A stretch of DNA of 64,000 nt from Stentor coeruleus. Its lineage: Eukaryota; Ciliophora; Heterotrichea; Heterotrichida; Stentoridae. Under the pieces are notes generated by a model. The model searched no databases, was not told the DNA's origin, and worked only from the letters and a program-made list of their open reading frames with translations. Position 1 is the stretch's first letter; each line of letters opens with the position of its first letter. This document shows positions 49,379-59,583 of this stretch, in pieces. Where the stretch lies: contig MPUH01000189.1 in the NCBI GenBank assembly GCA_001970955.1, forward strand, positions 1-64,000, given 5' to 3'. A program made the translations under genes and the position numbers.

Positions 49379-50874
49379 ATATTATTTCCCTCCAATTTGT
49401 ACGCAAATAATGGAAGAAAGCGAAAGGCTTAAGTAACAAATGATTATTAAAATGAGAAATTAGAAGAATTTTTTAATTATTTTAGAAGGAAGGATTTAGA
49501 AGATGATGAAGTTTGAAGTTTATGGGAATAAGAGTTTTTAAAGGAAACTTTAGGATGAAGAGCTTAAGTAGTATGTGTTAATTAGGATACTTTTTTGAGA
49601 AAAAGCTTAGGTCTTTAGGGTTTTTAAAGATAAGGTGTTGAGGATATTTGAGGGAGAAGATTATGTTTATGAGTTTTTGTGGATAAGAAAACCCTGGGCT
49701 GTAAAGATTAAGCACAATATCATAAAATATGATACTATTAAATGATTATAACCGGTAAAACACTGCTATTATGGTTATACTTATATTGAGCCTTAAATAT
49801 ACACTAACTTCAATTGCATTGCTAATATTTTGATTCTTGCTACACCAATCAAGTTTTAGCATTATAATTTGAAAGCTACTAAAAGATAGTCTAAATAAAA
49901 ATTCATGTCTAAATCAATACATTAAAATCAAGATTAATAATAAACAGCTAAATATTCTTCGTTTCGTATACAAAAATACAGCTGATCAAAGGATAATATT
50001 TTAAGTCAAAGAATTTTCTATAAGAAAATACTAATAAAATGTGTATGTAAATATCTCCATATATTAGTCAACATGCAATGCAAAATAAAACCCTATAAAT
50101 ATAGAATTATATAGTTCCTAAATAGAAAAACTACATACTTCATTTCGACGTTCTTAATAAATAATACCAAGAAAATCAGAATGAACATAAATCATATTCC
50201 ACTTAAAACCATCTAAGCTAAATGTCAAAACTTTCAAGATATTTTTATTTAGTTTTTCCCTTTAAAGATATGCGAGCTTGCTATTTTATTTTACTGTTAT
50301 ACTTGAATCTTGCTTGAAGTAGGATAAGTTTTGGGAAGTAGGTAAGAACAAGTGCATAATAGTAATGGAATATATTAAAGTAAAGAATGAAAAATGGCAC
50401 TAGATTTTATATATATTTCTAGGTTTTATTGTTCATAATGGAAATTGTATAAAGAATAAACATTTTTTAATATAATCAATTGTTTGCTTAAACAAATAAT
50501 AATCTGTGAGTTATTAAGTAAGCAACCAAGGTAAAATCAAATCACTGAAATTATAATTAAAGAATGATTTTATGATAAAAATTTATACGTTAGCAGGATT
50601 TTCTTTAATTCAATTTGAATTACTTTTCAAAATCTCATTTCAAAAATAAAAACAAATTATGAGACTAGTAAATATTTTTGGTAAATTTGCATAATGAAAT
50701 CTTTAATGTATATTATTTGATTATATTAAATAACTATCAATTGCCCAATACTTACAATTCTTTTATATATATGCTAAGTTTTATTAAATAGTTCTACAAC
50801 CAAATAATATCATAATAAAGCTTACAATAACATAATCTCATTACAGCAATTCCTACTCAAATCCTTATCTATCC
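49379..50874. other. Gene-free region between ERH and WD40 genes
   Basis: About 1.5 kb. The first 300 bp are purine-rich on plus (upstream of minus-strand ERH); the remainder is AT-rich. I find no coding frame with protein-like character, RNA gene or repeat. Confidence 0.5.
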
Positions 50875-52275
50875 TTATATCTTACTACTTCTTCTAAACT
50901 TAAAAACCTTGCAAATACTAGTTTCTTCTTCATTACCTAAATCAGCAAGTCCAGCCACAATAAAACTACATTTTTTATTAACAGCAACAGAGTTAATAGC
51001 TTTCGTATTTTCTTTAATTAAAAAACATTGTCTACTTTCTATAATACTCCAAACAACTATAGTCTTATCAGCAGACCCTGAAAAAATATATAAATTATCA
51101 AAGCTTAAAGTTACAGTTTTAACAGGACCTTCATGCTGATTAAGTATATTTTTTTCTTTTTTTGTAACTAAATCCCAAATTCTTATAGTATTATCTTTTG
51201 ATCCAGATACAGCAAAAGTTTTATCAGAACTAATTGCAATGCTTAATACTTTATCATTATGACCAGGAAAGAATATTTTCTCAGTAATTTCAGAGAGTTT
51301 CCATATAATAATGGTTTTATCCCCTGATCCTGATACTAAAGTTTTTGCATCGTTACTAATTGCAATGCTTTTAACAAATTCACTATGGCCGCTGAAAGTA
51401 TTTATGCATTTTCTATATGTAAATTTTTGATCTGAAGTTGGCTCATTGGTATCAACAGCACTCCAGAGTTTCAGAGTTTTGTCCCATGACCCAGTAACAG
51501 TAAATTGATAATCAGAACTGAAGGCAATGCAACTAACACCTGATGTATGTCCTCTAAGAACACTATCAATTTTACATTTTTCAATATCCCAAATTTTTGT
51601 TGAACTATCGTCACAGGTTGAATAAAGCTTAGAAGTTTTAAGATTAAACATCAAACAGTTCATTGATTCATGCTCATCAGTAAGTACACTTAATTGGGTT
51701 CTGCTTTGAATACTCCACAACCTAAGAGTACCATCGTGTGAAGATGAAACTATAGTATTATTATCAGGAGCTATTGCAACTGCTATAATTACTTTTTCAT
51801 GTCCATTAAGTGTAGTTTCTTCACTTTTAGACCTAATATTCCAAATCTTTAATGTCAAATCTCCAGATCCTGTTACTGCAAGCATATCATCTGAAGTTAT
51901 AGCAATGCAAGTAACATATTTCTGGTGGCCAATTAAAATGCCTTCATTTTTTTTATCTGATGTATTCCATATAGAAATGGTCTTATCAGATGAACAGGCA
52001 AGTATATAGTTTTCACTATTTGTAAGGGAAATTTGATGAATCCAATTATTATGAGCTTGAATATAACATGTTTGATTAAAGTTCTTCATGTCCCAGAATC
52101 TTATTGACCCATCCCAAGATCCTGAAATCAGAGTTTTTGAATCTTTAGAAAGAACCAGGCTGCTTACTTGGTCAATATGCGCTTCGATATATAGGCTAAA
52201 GTCAATGGCTAAAAGATTTTTCTTCTCGGATATAGACAGGTAAGGAGACTTTGTCTTGTAGGATTTAGCGTTCAT
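50875..52275 (-). CDS. WD40 beta-propeller protein
   Basis: A 466-residue protein made almost wholly of WD40 repeats, about ten, of 41-43 residues: LVSGSWDGSIRFWDM, LACSSDKTISIWNT, VTGSGDLTLKIWNI, VSSSHDGTLRLWSI, VTGSWDKTLKLWS, VSGSGDKTIIIWKL, VSGSKDNTIRIWDL, FSGSADKTIVVWSI. Many have the GH-dipeptide start (GHQKYV, GHEKVI, GHTSGV, GHSEFV, GHNDKV). No catalytic domain. WD40-only proteins act as scaffolds, and many ciliate ones are of unknown role. High internal similarity suggests recent repeat duplication. Start context AATAAATATG matches other genes here. The frame is intact. Confidence 0.92.
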   Translation of the reverse strand: MNAKSYKTKSPYLSISEKKNLLAIDFSLYIEAHIDQVSSLVLSKDSKTLISGSWDGSIRFWDMKNFNQTCYIQAHNNWIHQISLTNSENYILACSSDKTISIWNTSDKKNEGILIGHQKYVTCIAITSDDMLAVTGSGDLTLKIWNIRSKSEETTLNGHEKVIIAVAIAPDNNTIVSSSHDGTLRLWSIQSRTQLSVLTDEHESMNCLMFNLKTSKLYSTCDDSSTKIWDIEKCKIDSVLRGHTSGVSCIAFSSDYQFTVTGSWDKTLKLWSAVDTNEPTSDQKFTYRKCINTFSGHSEFVKSIAISNDAKTLVSGSGDKTIIIWKLSEITEKIFFPGHNDKVLSIAISSDKTFAVSGSKDNTIRIWDLVTKKEKNILNQHEGPVKTVTLSFDNLYIFSGSADKTIVVWSIIESRQCFLIKENTKAINSVAVNKKCSFIVAGLADLGNEEETSICKVFKFRRSSKI

Positions 52276-53740
52276 ATTTATTAGTTGGAGCCTATAGAAA
52301 AGTAGATTTTAGGGTCTTATTTATAGTTTCTATGAATTATTTAGTTGATTATAGTTTAGTTTGTTAAGCCTTTGTGGTTTGTGCTTAGATTGAGAATAGT
52401 TTTGGTATTCTCAGATGATTTTGACTTATTGTAATAATACAGAGAATATTTACATGAATTATTTTTTAGACTAATATTAAAATTCTAATAAAGAACTCAT
52501 TTTGATTTATAGTAATTCTAAGAAATCTGGATTGTATATGAATTTATTACTACTCTGGCACTGTAATTCACCCTATTTATATATTTCCTTAATAAGCGTC
52601 TCACTAAATAATATGAATAAAATTATTTTTGATTTCATTTGATTGATTGTTTTTAATTCGCTTCTATCTATTAGATTCAGGATAAGTCAATTCTCCAAAA
52701 TCAATAATGTTGCTATCAAAAAACTATCTTTTTATGGGATGTGATTTAATTAGGACATCATAATTTGTTATTATGCCTATCATATAGGCAATTCCTGTCA
52801 TAAATTTATATTTTCCTTTGTTATTTGTAATCTTTTTGCAAATTTGTATTTATGTTTTATAATATTTTAACTTTTTGTGTTGCATTGAATTAGTATTAGC
52901 ATAGTTAGGAATTATCGCTTGACTTTTGTCCAGCCCTTATTAATATCATACTTCTTTATAAAATCTTTCACAATATATTTATCATTTCAGTTAAGCAAAT
53001 ACGATTATTCAACACTGATATTAATGCGTGAAGCATAATCTATAGTTAAGATTCCTTTAGAAAATCTTTTGATAATTTAGATTTAAGCTTATTCATGATA
53101 TAAATAAGAGCTTATGCTTCATTCGCTGAATTGACAACTAGGGATTTCGGGTTATAAATCATTGATGATTTTACTTGATTCGTTTTATAGAGAATTAGGT
53201 GAATTACCTTACTTGATATTGTAAAAAGCTCAATGTAATAAGATCCTTTTTCCTTTTAAATGCATCTTAATTAGCGTTAAAATCATATACTGGAATATCG
53301 AATACTAGCATAAGTCGATTTTTGGAATTTATTTTTATTTGCTTTTAGCACATTATTCAAAAAACATCATTAAAATAATTTCTATCCAATTTTTTTCTTG
53401 ATCATAATTGCATGATTTTTTTACTGATTATCATCCCTATAGTAATGTATCTCATTTAAAACCTTTAACTTAAAATTTAAGTTTTTTAATTACAAAGAAC
53501 TTGATTGCTTTAAATCATTTTTTAAATTACAGTTGAAAATAGTAAATTTCCTATATTTCCTTTATATCAATAATCAACCATTTCATAGCAATACAAATTG
53601 AAAACACTTTATAAATCTAACAATTAAACATTAGTATTTAGTTTTAGGCTGCTTAATTATAATATTCATTTTATCTTAAGTCTATATATGCTCATTAAAT
53701 CGTTTTTATTTAACTAGCTTCCTAATTATTTATCTAGCCT
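52276..53740. other. Gene-free region with a dispersed repeat
   Basis: About 1.45 kb. It contains a minus-strand sequence (52889-52942) resembling one at 63898-63946 (see findings). The minus strand of 52900-53280 reads faintly like a kelch-type protein if all three stops are ignored, which is not evidence on its own. No intact gene. Confidence 0.4.
52889..52942 (-). repeat. Dispersed repeat, copy A
   Basis: In the minus-strand sense it reads AATAAGGGCTGGACAAAAGT followed by CAAGCGATAATTCCTAAC and CTAATACTAAT. Most positions match the plus-strand sequence at 63898-63946. The copies are in opposite orientation about 11 kb apart. Confidence 0.6.
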
Positions 53741-54499
53741 CTATTCGTTTTTTATTATTAATCCATCATAAATAGCAATATCACTCTCAACCCCATTTAT
53801 AAAAAGTTCTGAAAACTCATAAACAGATTCATAGAGCTCTTTGTTACTGATAATTTTATTTTCATCTGTTATCATGCTTTTTAAATTCGACAATATCATT
53901 CGTGTGGGAATCTTCATTTCTTTACCACACAATTTACCACATTTCCCTTTACATTTCTTATCACACTCTTCATCACAATGTTGTGCCTTGCAATAGTATC
54001 GAAAAATTTTTTTATACGCATTTTTTTTTATATTCATCATTTTATTATAGCTTAAAATCTGCATACCTCCAGACAAAGTTAAACATTCTAAGCAATAATT
54101 GTGATTGCACATAAACCCATAAATATTTTTATCTGATTTACATAAGCTGCATAAAGGTTTAAAGCATACGATTTCAATTGAATCATACATAGAATTTGGG
54201 TTTTTATTATAGTAATTTTCATTTATATCATTCTGAGTTAAAGTTTGTCTTTCAGGAGGTTTTTCATTATAGTTTTCTTGCTCATGTAATCTTCTATTAT
54301 TCTCATGATTAGGATTGGATGAAATTGTATTTGCAAAAGGCTGAGAAATGTTTAAAGTATTGCATACAAATCCAGATTGATTTATATTTAATGAGTATGA
54401 AGGCTCTTGATTATAATAATATTGCTGAATATCATCAGGCTTTTTGATTATGCTTGGAAGATTTGATTTTGCTTGTGCATGTTTGCTTTCATCAGACAT
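53741..54499 (-). CDS. RING-like Cys-rich zinc-finger protein
   Basis: A 252-residue protein. Residues 1-110 are polar, Asn/Gln/Pro-rich and disordered. A Cys/His cluster starts CFKPLCSLCKSDKNIYGFMC and continues NHNYCLEC (about 112-139), resembling the first half of a RING/IBR-type module. A second Cys-rich patch (about 168-192, YCKAQHCDEECDKKCKGKC) could complete zinc binding. The remainder is helical. Related Cys/His spacing occurs in the protein at 61599-62834, so both may belong to a ciliate zinc-finger family. Ubiquitin-ligase activity is possible but unproven. Confidence 0.65.
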   Translation of the reverse strand: MSDESKHAQAKSNLPSIIKKPDDIQQYYYNQEPSYSLNINQSGFVCNTLNISQPFANTISSNPNHENNRRLHEQENYNEKPPERQTLTQNDINENYYNKNPNSMYDSIEIVCFKPLCSLCKSDKNIYGFMCNHNYCLECLTLSGGMQILSYNKMMNIKKNAYKKIFRYYCKAQHCDEECDKKCKGKCGKLCGKEMKIPTRMILSNLKSMITDENKIISNKELYESVYEFSELFINGVESDIAIYDGLIIKNE

Positions 54500-55258
54500 T
54501 TTTGATTATATCACATTTGATTATTATTTTAATCACCTAGTATATGCTAGGATTAATTTTATTATATAATGATTCAACTATTTAAGATTCCTACCACTTT
54601 TCAATCATACTCTTCATATTTAAAATTCCCTTTCTATCCCTTAAATAATCCCTGCAAAATACAAAACAATATTAGGTTCAGCATAGAAAATTGTCTAAAT
54701 CATTTCTGCAAATAATGTGTAAAAGATCATCAAACAAGCAGTAACTATTGCTGATACTATAATTTCTTTTCGTCTTTACACAATGTCAATAATCCATTTT
54801 GTAGCAATTGCCAAAATTTACTTTAGAAGCAAAAGTTTATTGTCCTGATCATAACTATTATGAAAGTTAAAGAACTCACTTAAAAATTCAAAGCTCTTTA
54901 GCAAACAGTGAATTAAATTGCAAAATATGTAAACAAATAACTTCTAATTATTTATACTACATCAATATATTCTCTACCTTTTATTTTATAATATATTTTA
55001 CCAATTTTGTAATTTTAGCATATAATCCTATTATCATAATATCATAATTTCAAAAACTTTCTCATAAACTATATTCAAACTACCTAAATCCAAATTAAAT
55101 CTCATAATTCCTCTCTCCTCATTTCTTTATACCTTAATCCTAATCCTATCTTTAAAACTCCACATTTTGTTCAAATATTACACCTTTTAGTATTAAATCT
55201 AAACACAAGCATATCTAAAATATGTCAAACTATTAAACCCAACTTTAAAATTTTTAAG
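54500..55258. other. Intergenic region with a zinc-finger-like relic
   Basis: About 760 bp between two divergent genes. Plus-strand 54690-54945 reads like a Cys-rich protein in broken frames (see the separate entry). The last 150 bp are pyrimidine-rich (CCTCTCTCCTCATTTC...), a likely leader of the FHA gene. Confidence 0.5.
54690..54945 (+). pseudogene. Relic of a Cys/His zinc-finger gene
   Basis: Two adjoining frames read CLNHFCK, a TAA, CVKDHQTSSNYC, then NNPFCSNCQNLL, and after a frame change VYCPDHNYYES, a TAA, then NSELNCKICKQITS. The Cys/His spacing (C-x4-C-x2-C, CxxC, C..H, CxxC) resembles neighbouring zinc-finger genes. With at least three stops and a frame change it cannot be a working standard-code gene. 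Probably a decayed paralogue of the gene at 53741 or 61599. Confidence 0.4.
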
Positions 55259-56167
55259 ATGGGTAATGGTGCAATCAACTGCTGTGAAGCTTCTTCATCT
55301 ATGATAGAAGAAATGTCCATGCTCTCCCCACGTAATATGAAGTCTCCACAACGGGCAAACATAATAAACGAGGTTTCTCAAACAAAAAACATTATCGGCA
55401 ATGAAGGTCAAGAAATAGTAAATCGCATATCCAAGCTCAAATCCTTACAAACATCCTCAAAGCTGCAAATAAAAGTCGTAAATTCAGGACCTATTCCAAA
55501 AGATATGCGTTACTACATAACACATCAAGGCTTAGAAAACTCAAAAAGAAATTTCAAAGATGGCAAAGTGTATTTTGGCAGTAAACGTAAAGAACGGGGC
55601 TTTGTCGTCAACGATATTGTAATTCCTGTGCAAAATAAAGACATTGAAGACCACCGAGGAAGACATTTTTGTATTTATTTCAGTATTGAAAGGGATTGCT
55701 TTTTTATTAAAGATCTTGGCAAAGGTTTTGGCGCATATGTTCGTTTGGATTCTCCATTGGTAAGATATAAACAGATATTAAAGGAAAATATGATTATCAA
55801 TATTGGGTCAAGCTTTTTAGCATTTTCACAAGTTGTATATGAAAAAAAACCTATATTGAATATAAAGATCATGGGGGAAGAAAGAGGGAATATGTGTTTT
55901 GAAGGAAATGAGAATGAAGATAAATTTATTAGTATAGGAAGAGGGATTACTTGCGATCTTAGACTTGATGATAACCTTCTTTCAAAAACACATTCTACTG
56001 TTTTTTATAATTCAAATGGGTGGAATTTAGTTGATGGTGATATGCAGAAAAAGAGCACGAATGGGACTTGGCTTTATCTTTCAGAAGATTTGGAGATTTA
56101 CTCATCAATGATTTTTAAAGCGAATCAGACGGTTTTTCAGGTGGTTTCTGTGACTAATAATTTTTAG
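55259..56167 (+). CDS. Twin FHA-domain protein with lipid-anchor N-terminus
   Basis: A 302-residue protein. MGNGAINCCEASSSM (Gly2, Cys8, Cys9) suggests myristoylation and palmitoylation. Two forkhead-associated folds follow. The first, about 100-195, is divergent (YFGSKRKERGFVVNDIVIPV, then DHRGRHFCIYFS). The second, about 200-300, is canonical: SIGRGITCDLRLDDNLLSKTH with the Gly-Arg and Ser-x-x-His, then KKSTNGTWLYL with the Asn-Gly-Thr. FHA domains bind phosphothreonine peptides, so the protein is probably a membrane-tethered reader of phosphorylated partners. Only the second domain keeps all binding residues. Related MG...C FHA proteins are common in ciliates to my knowledge. Confidence 0.85.
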   Translation: MGNGAINCCEASSSMIEEMSMLSPRNMKSPQRANIINEVSQTKNIIGNEGQEIVNRISKLKSLQTSSKLQIKVVNSGPIPKDMRYYITHQGLENSKRNFKDGKVYFGSKRKERGFVVNDIVIPVQNKDIEDHRGRHFCIYFSIERDCFFIKDLGKGFGAYVRLDSPLVRYKQILKENMIINIGSSFLAFSQVVYEKKPILNIKIMGEERGNMCFEGNENEDKFISIGRGITCDLRLDDNLLSKTHSTVFYNSNGWNLVDGDMQKKSTNGTWLYLSEDLEIYSSMIFKANQTVFQVVSVTNNF

Positions 56168-57615
56168 AGCTGCGGTAAATTTTTGTTTATAACTAACAGG
56201 CTGTAAATTTTAATAAGGTATGATTGTAAATATTGAGGATATAAAAAAGTATGGTTTGATGGGTGGATTATGATATTATAAAATATAGATAAGGATGATC
56301 ATGCATCTTGAGTGAAAATGCATATATGCTTGGGATTAAATGATGTATAGATTGATTTAGATTTTTGTTTGTGGGAATTTTTTAGAAAATAATGTTTTAA
56401 TAATTTGTATCTAAATTCCTATGAAAATTTGCAAAAACAATCTAGCTTTTCTGAATTACATTAAATAATAATCCTGCATAGTATAATTTGTTCACAAGTG
56501 ATCAGCTTGCTATGCACACAAGGTTTACTATAGTTTATCATTATGTTTGTATTAAATATGTTCTCAATAAGAAATTAACATTGTAAAAGAGCTGAAAAAA
56601 ATGCAGAATACTTAGCATTCCTTTATGGAAACATGATATCTTTATTGTTTATATCTTTATATAAATTAATCATATAAGGATGAACTAAAAAATTGTTTTA
56701 GATGTAATGAAAATAATTGTATACAATATGCAAAAAATTATTAGATTTGTTAAAATTGGTGTCACTTCATTTAATATGATGCTTATTCAACTATTTTTGG
56801 CTTCTTTCAATATGATAGAGATAGACGATTGCGACTGAAATGCAATTTTAGGTTTAGACAAGGAAAATATTTGGGTTAATTTCATTTTTCTTGCAACAGA
56901 AAAATTGTGTATAAACAGTATGATTTCTAATTTTTATCAGATAGTTTATAAATAATAAAGTGATTAGAATTACCAATATAATAGTATTTATATCTATGAT
57001 AAGGTAAAGATTAATAATTATATATCTACCACTCTGGAAACCAATATGAATTTACTATTTCTCAGTCTGCACACTTATCCAACTATATACGTCAATTCTT
57101 TTTGACTATATATATCAAGCCTCATGCCAAAAACACTAAAATAAAAACCTTATAGATTTCTTATAAAGCTATTCTCATATTCTTCTGTCATCTAAAATTG
57201 TTTTCCAAACTGGAATTTCATCTTGCTTATAAAATTTCAAATTAATATCATCAGCATCAACCTCTAAAACTATCATCTTTTATCTCATTCTAAATTAAAA
57301 TCCCCCTTTTTCATCTAAACCCTCCACAAATAATTTTATCCATCAACTTTTAACCTTAAAAATCTTATGATTTGAATCATAATTTTTAATCTATATGAAA
57401 CTTATACAATATCAACTTTTAAATATAAATTATGCATATCATCATTTACAAGCAACACGTCTTAGTAAAAATATCCTAATGGCAAAAATTATACACAAAC
57501 ATCCCGATTAGCATAAAAAAAGTCTTAAAAGCCTAAAATCTAAACAAAAAATAAACAATGTATTGATAAAAAGCTAATCTTAATAACTAACCTAATGTGA
57601 AGAAACTATTTACAT
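56168..57615. other. Gene-free region
   Basis: About 1.45 kb. It is G-rich on plus just after the FHA gene and C/A-rich toward 57600 (the 3' flank of a minus-strand gene), with AT-rich DNA between. No gene, RNA or repeat seen. Confidence 0.5.
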
Positions 57616-58176
57616 CTAAATTATTTGAAATCTAACGCGTTTTTCTCTTGTTAGACTTTTAAACTCAGACCGACAACTAGAAGTCCAGTCATTTGCAAGT
57701 TTATTCTGTGTTAAAAGACGACTAATAGATTCATGATTGATATTTTTTATAAGTTCTAAGTCTGTGTTTATTGTGGGGAGGATGAACTTGCTTTCAAAGT
57801 GATGAGAAGTGCTTTTTTCCATACTGTGTGAATCGAGGAATCGGGCAGGGATGTATTTTTGATGAATTTTTTCCTTCATCAGTTCATGTTTTTTGTGTGT
57901 GTTATCAGTGAAAGGATTTAAAACCTTCGGTTTTTTGTGTAATTTTAATTCAAACTCGGGCATATCTTCGCTTTGATGCTGTATATGCATCTTGTCCTGA
58001 AACAAATGCTTGTTCCAGCTGATTCTTTTGTAAGTTGGAGTAAACGCCATGCGCTTTCGATCCTTAGCAAAACCAGTTATTGTAGGTGACTTAGAGTGTA
58101 AGTTCCTACCTGACTGTTCTGCAGGCTTTAAAAGTACATTTCTTCTGGCGATACCTGGTAATCTGTGTAGCTCCAT
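57616..58176 (-). CDS. Basic unknown protein (186 aa)
   Basis: A 186-residue Lys/His/Arg/Ser-rich protein beginning MELHRLPGIARRNV. There is no membrane helix; motifs such as SPTITGFAKDRKR and LHKKPKVLNPFTD look like short linear sites. GC content (CAGGTATCGCCAG-type codons near the start) is well above the flanks, supporting coding. I do not recognise the family. It is isolated between two gene-free regions. Confidence 0.6.
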   Translation of the reverse strand: MELHRLPGIARRNVLLKPAEQSGRNLHSKSPTITGFAKDRKRMAFTPTYKRISWNKHLFQDKMHIQHQSEDMPEFELKLHKKPKVLNPFTDNTHKKHELMKEKIHQKYIPARFLDSHSMEKSTSHHFESKFILPTINTDLELIKNINHESISRLLTQNKLANDWTSSCRSEFKSLTREKRVRFQII

Positions 58177-59583
58177 TAATATTTATTATCTAATGAAAAC
58201 AAACGAATATAAAACTTTTTATTGTCGAAATTAGGCGCTTCATATAAACTAAGAATTATTATTTTTTTTTATATCATATATGACTGAAACGCCATAAGAA
58301 ATTATTATCTGATACGAAAAAAATTTTCAGTATATTAGGCAATAACATTTATTCATATAGGGAAGCAATATGTCTTTTGCTTTAATGTAAAATTGCTAAA
58401 CAAAAAATTTCAATTTTAAATTTTTGTTTTGTAAGATTTGTCTTCTGGAAAAAAAAGTCCATATTTATAATAACTATATTATTAAATGCATAATATTTAT
58501 GCAAAAGAACCGTATTATCTTTATAGTCAATATAACTTTCGCTATCAATATAATCTTTAATATTAAACACATGATTCTGAAACTTATTAAAATTGATTTC
58601 CAGATCTGTTTTCATTGTGGTATTGTTTAATTGTATTATCTCTTAATATATTTCTTTGTCACAATAGTACCTTCAATTTTTCTCAAGAAACTCAACAATC
58701 TTAGGGTCTTCTACAACCAACAAAGACTATTCATGCATGCTCATAAATCAAGCGAATAGTATTCAATAATTTACAATGCATAAAATAAAAGATCAAAGGT
58801 AAGAATTGCTTAAAAAAATCCTTAAAATCCCAACACAAAAATTCCCCCTCACCATAGCCATAATCACATTCTCATCATGCTATTTTATGAAAAATTACCC
58901 TGCTCATTATAATATAATTCTCATCCTATAAGCAATCAGCAGGAAGATTTTTCTAGTGTTTTCATCTTGATAATTAAATATTCAGCATAAATGATATTTA
59001 TCATCAGCCAAACTATTTTAGTATTTTTTAAGTAGTTCACAAGAGTAGATGTGATTAATATATTGCCTATTTCATAAGCATTTTGTTGTGGTAATATAAT
59101 TGAGTAATGAGGATTCTATTTGTGTTTAAAAATGCAGTGAGAGATTAGGCATATTAGATTTATTTAGCTATAGTTATAGTATTTAAACTATGGAAAATAG
59201 ATATGAAGGCATATTTTGAGCTATATATAAAGTAAAGAAAGAAATTATTTTTTTGATAGAATATGTCTAGTGAAGTGCAAAGCTGATTAAATAATACAAG
59301 TAAAAAATATTATAAAATTTTGATTAAAAATAAAACAATTAAAACTAGAAATTGGTAAATAAAATGTTTTCTTAAAAGTAAGTTTCCTTTGTAATCTGAT
59401 TCCAATTTAACGTGAGAATTTAAAAAAAATTATCAATATACAAACTATGAATGTCTAAAATTTGTTATAAAGCTTATATTATGTTTCAAAAAGTTCAAAA
59501 TCTCTGCATATAAATACAAATTTTAAATCTTAACTGTTTCTAAAATTTATTTAAATTAGATTGTATCTTTTTAATCATTCTAA
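58177..59583. other. Gene-free AT-rich region
   Basis: About 1.4 kb. Overlapping frames on both strands at 58382-58630 are AT-driven and unsupported. The minus strand near 58640-58740 has a short protein-like run (SLLVVEDPKIVEFLEKN) bounded by stops, too short to call. The gap ends with the leader of the TPR gene. Confidence 0.45.

Noticed and set aside
52900-53280. Minus-strand kelch-like reading
   Set aside because: It is open only if TAA, TAG and TGA are all ignored, which makes every frame open; about eleven stops in 125 codons is near the random rate.
58382-58630. Overlapping frames on both strands
   Set aside because: Ile/Asn/Phe/Lys-dominated translations on both strands reflect AT-rich DNA rather than a gene.
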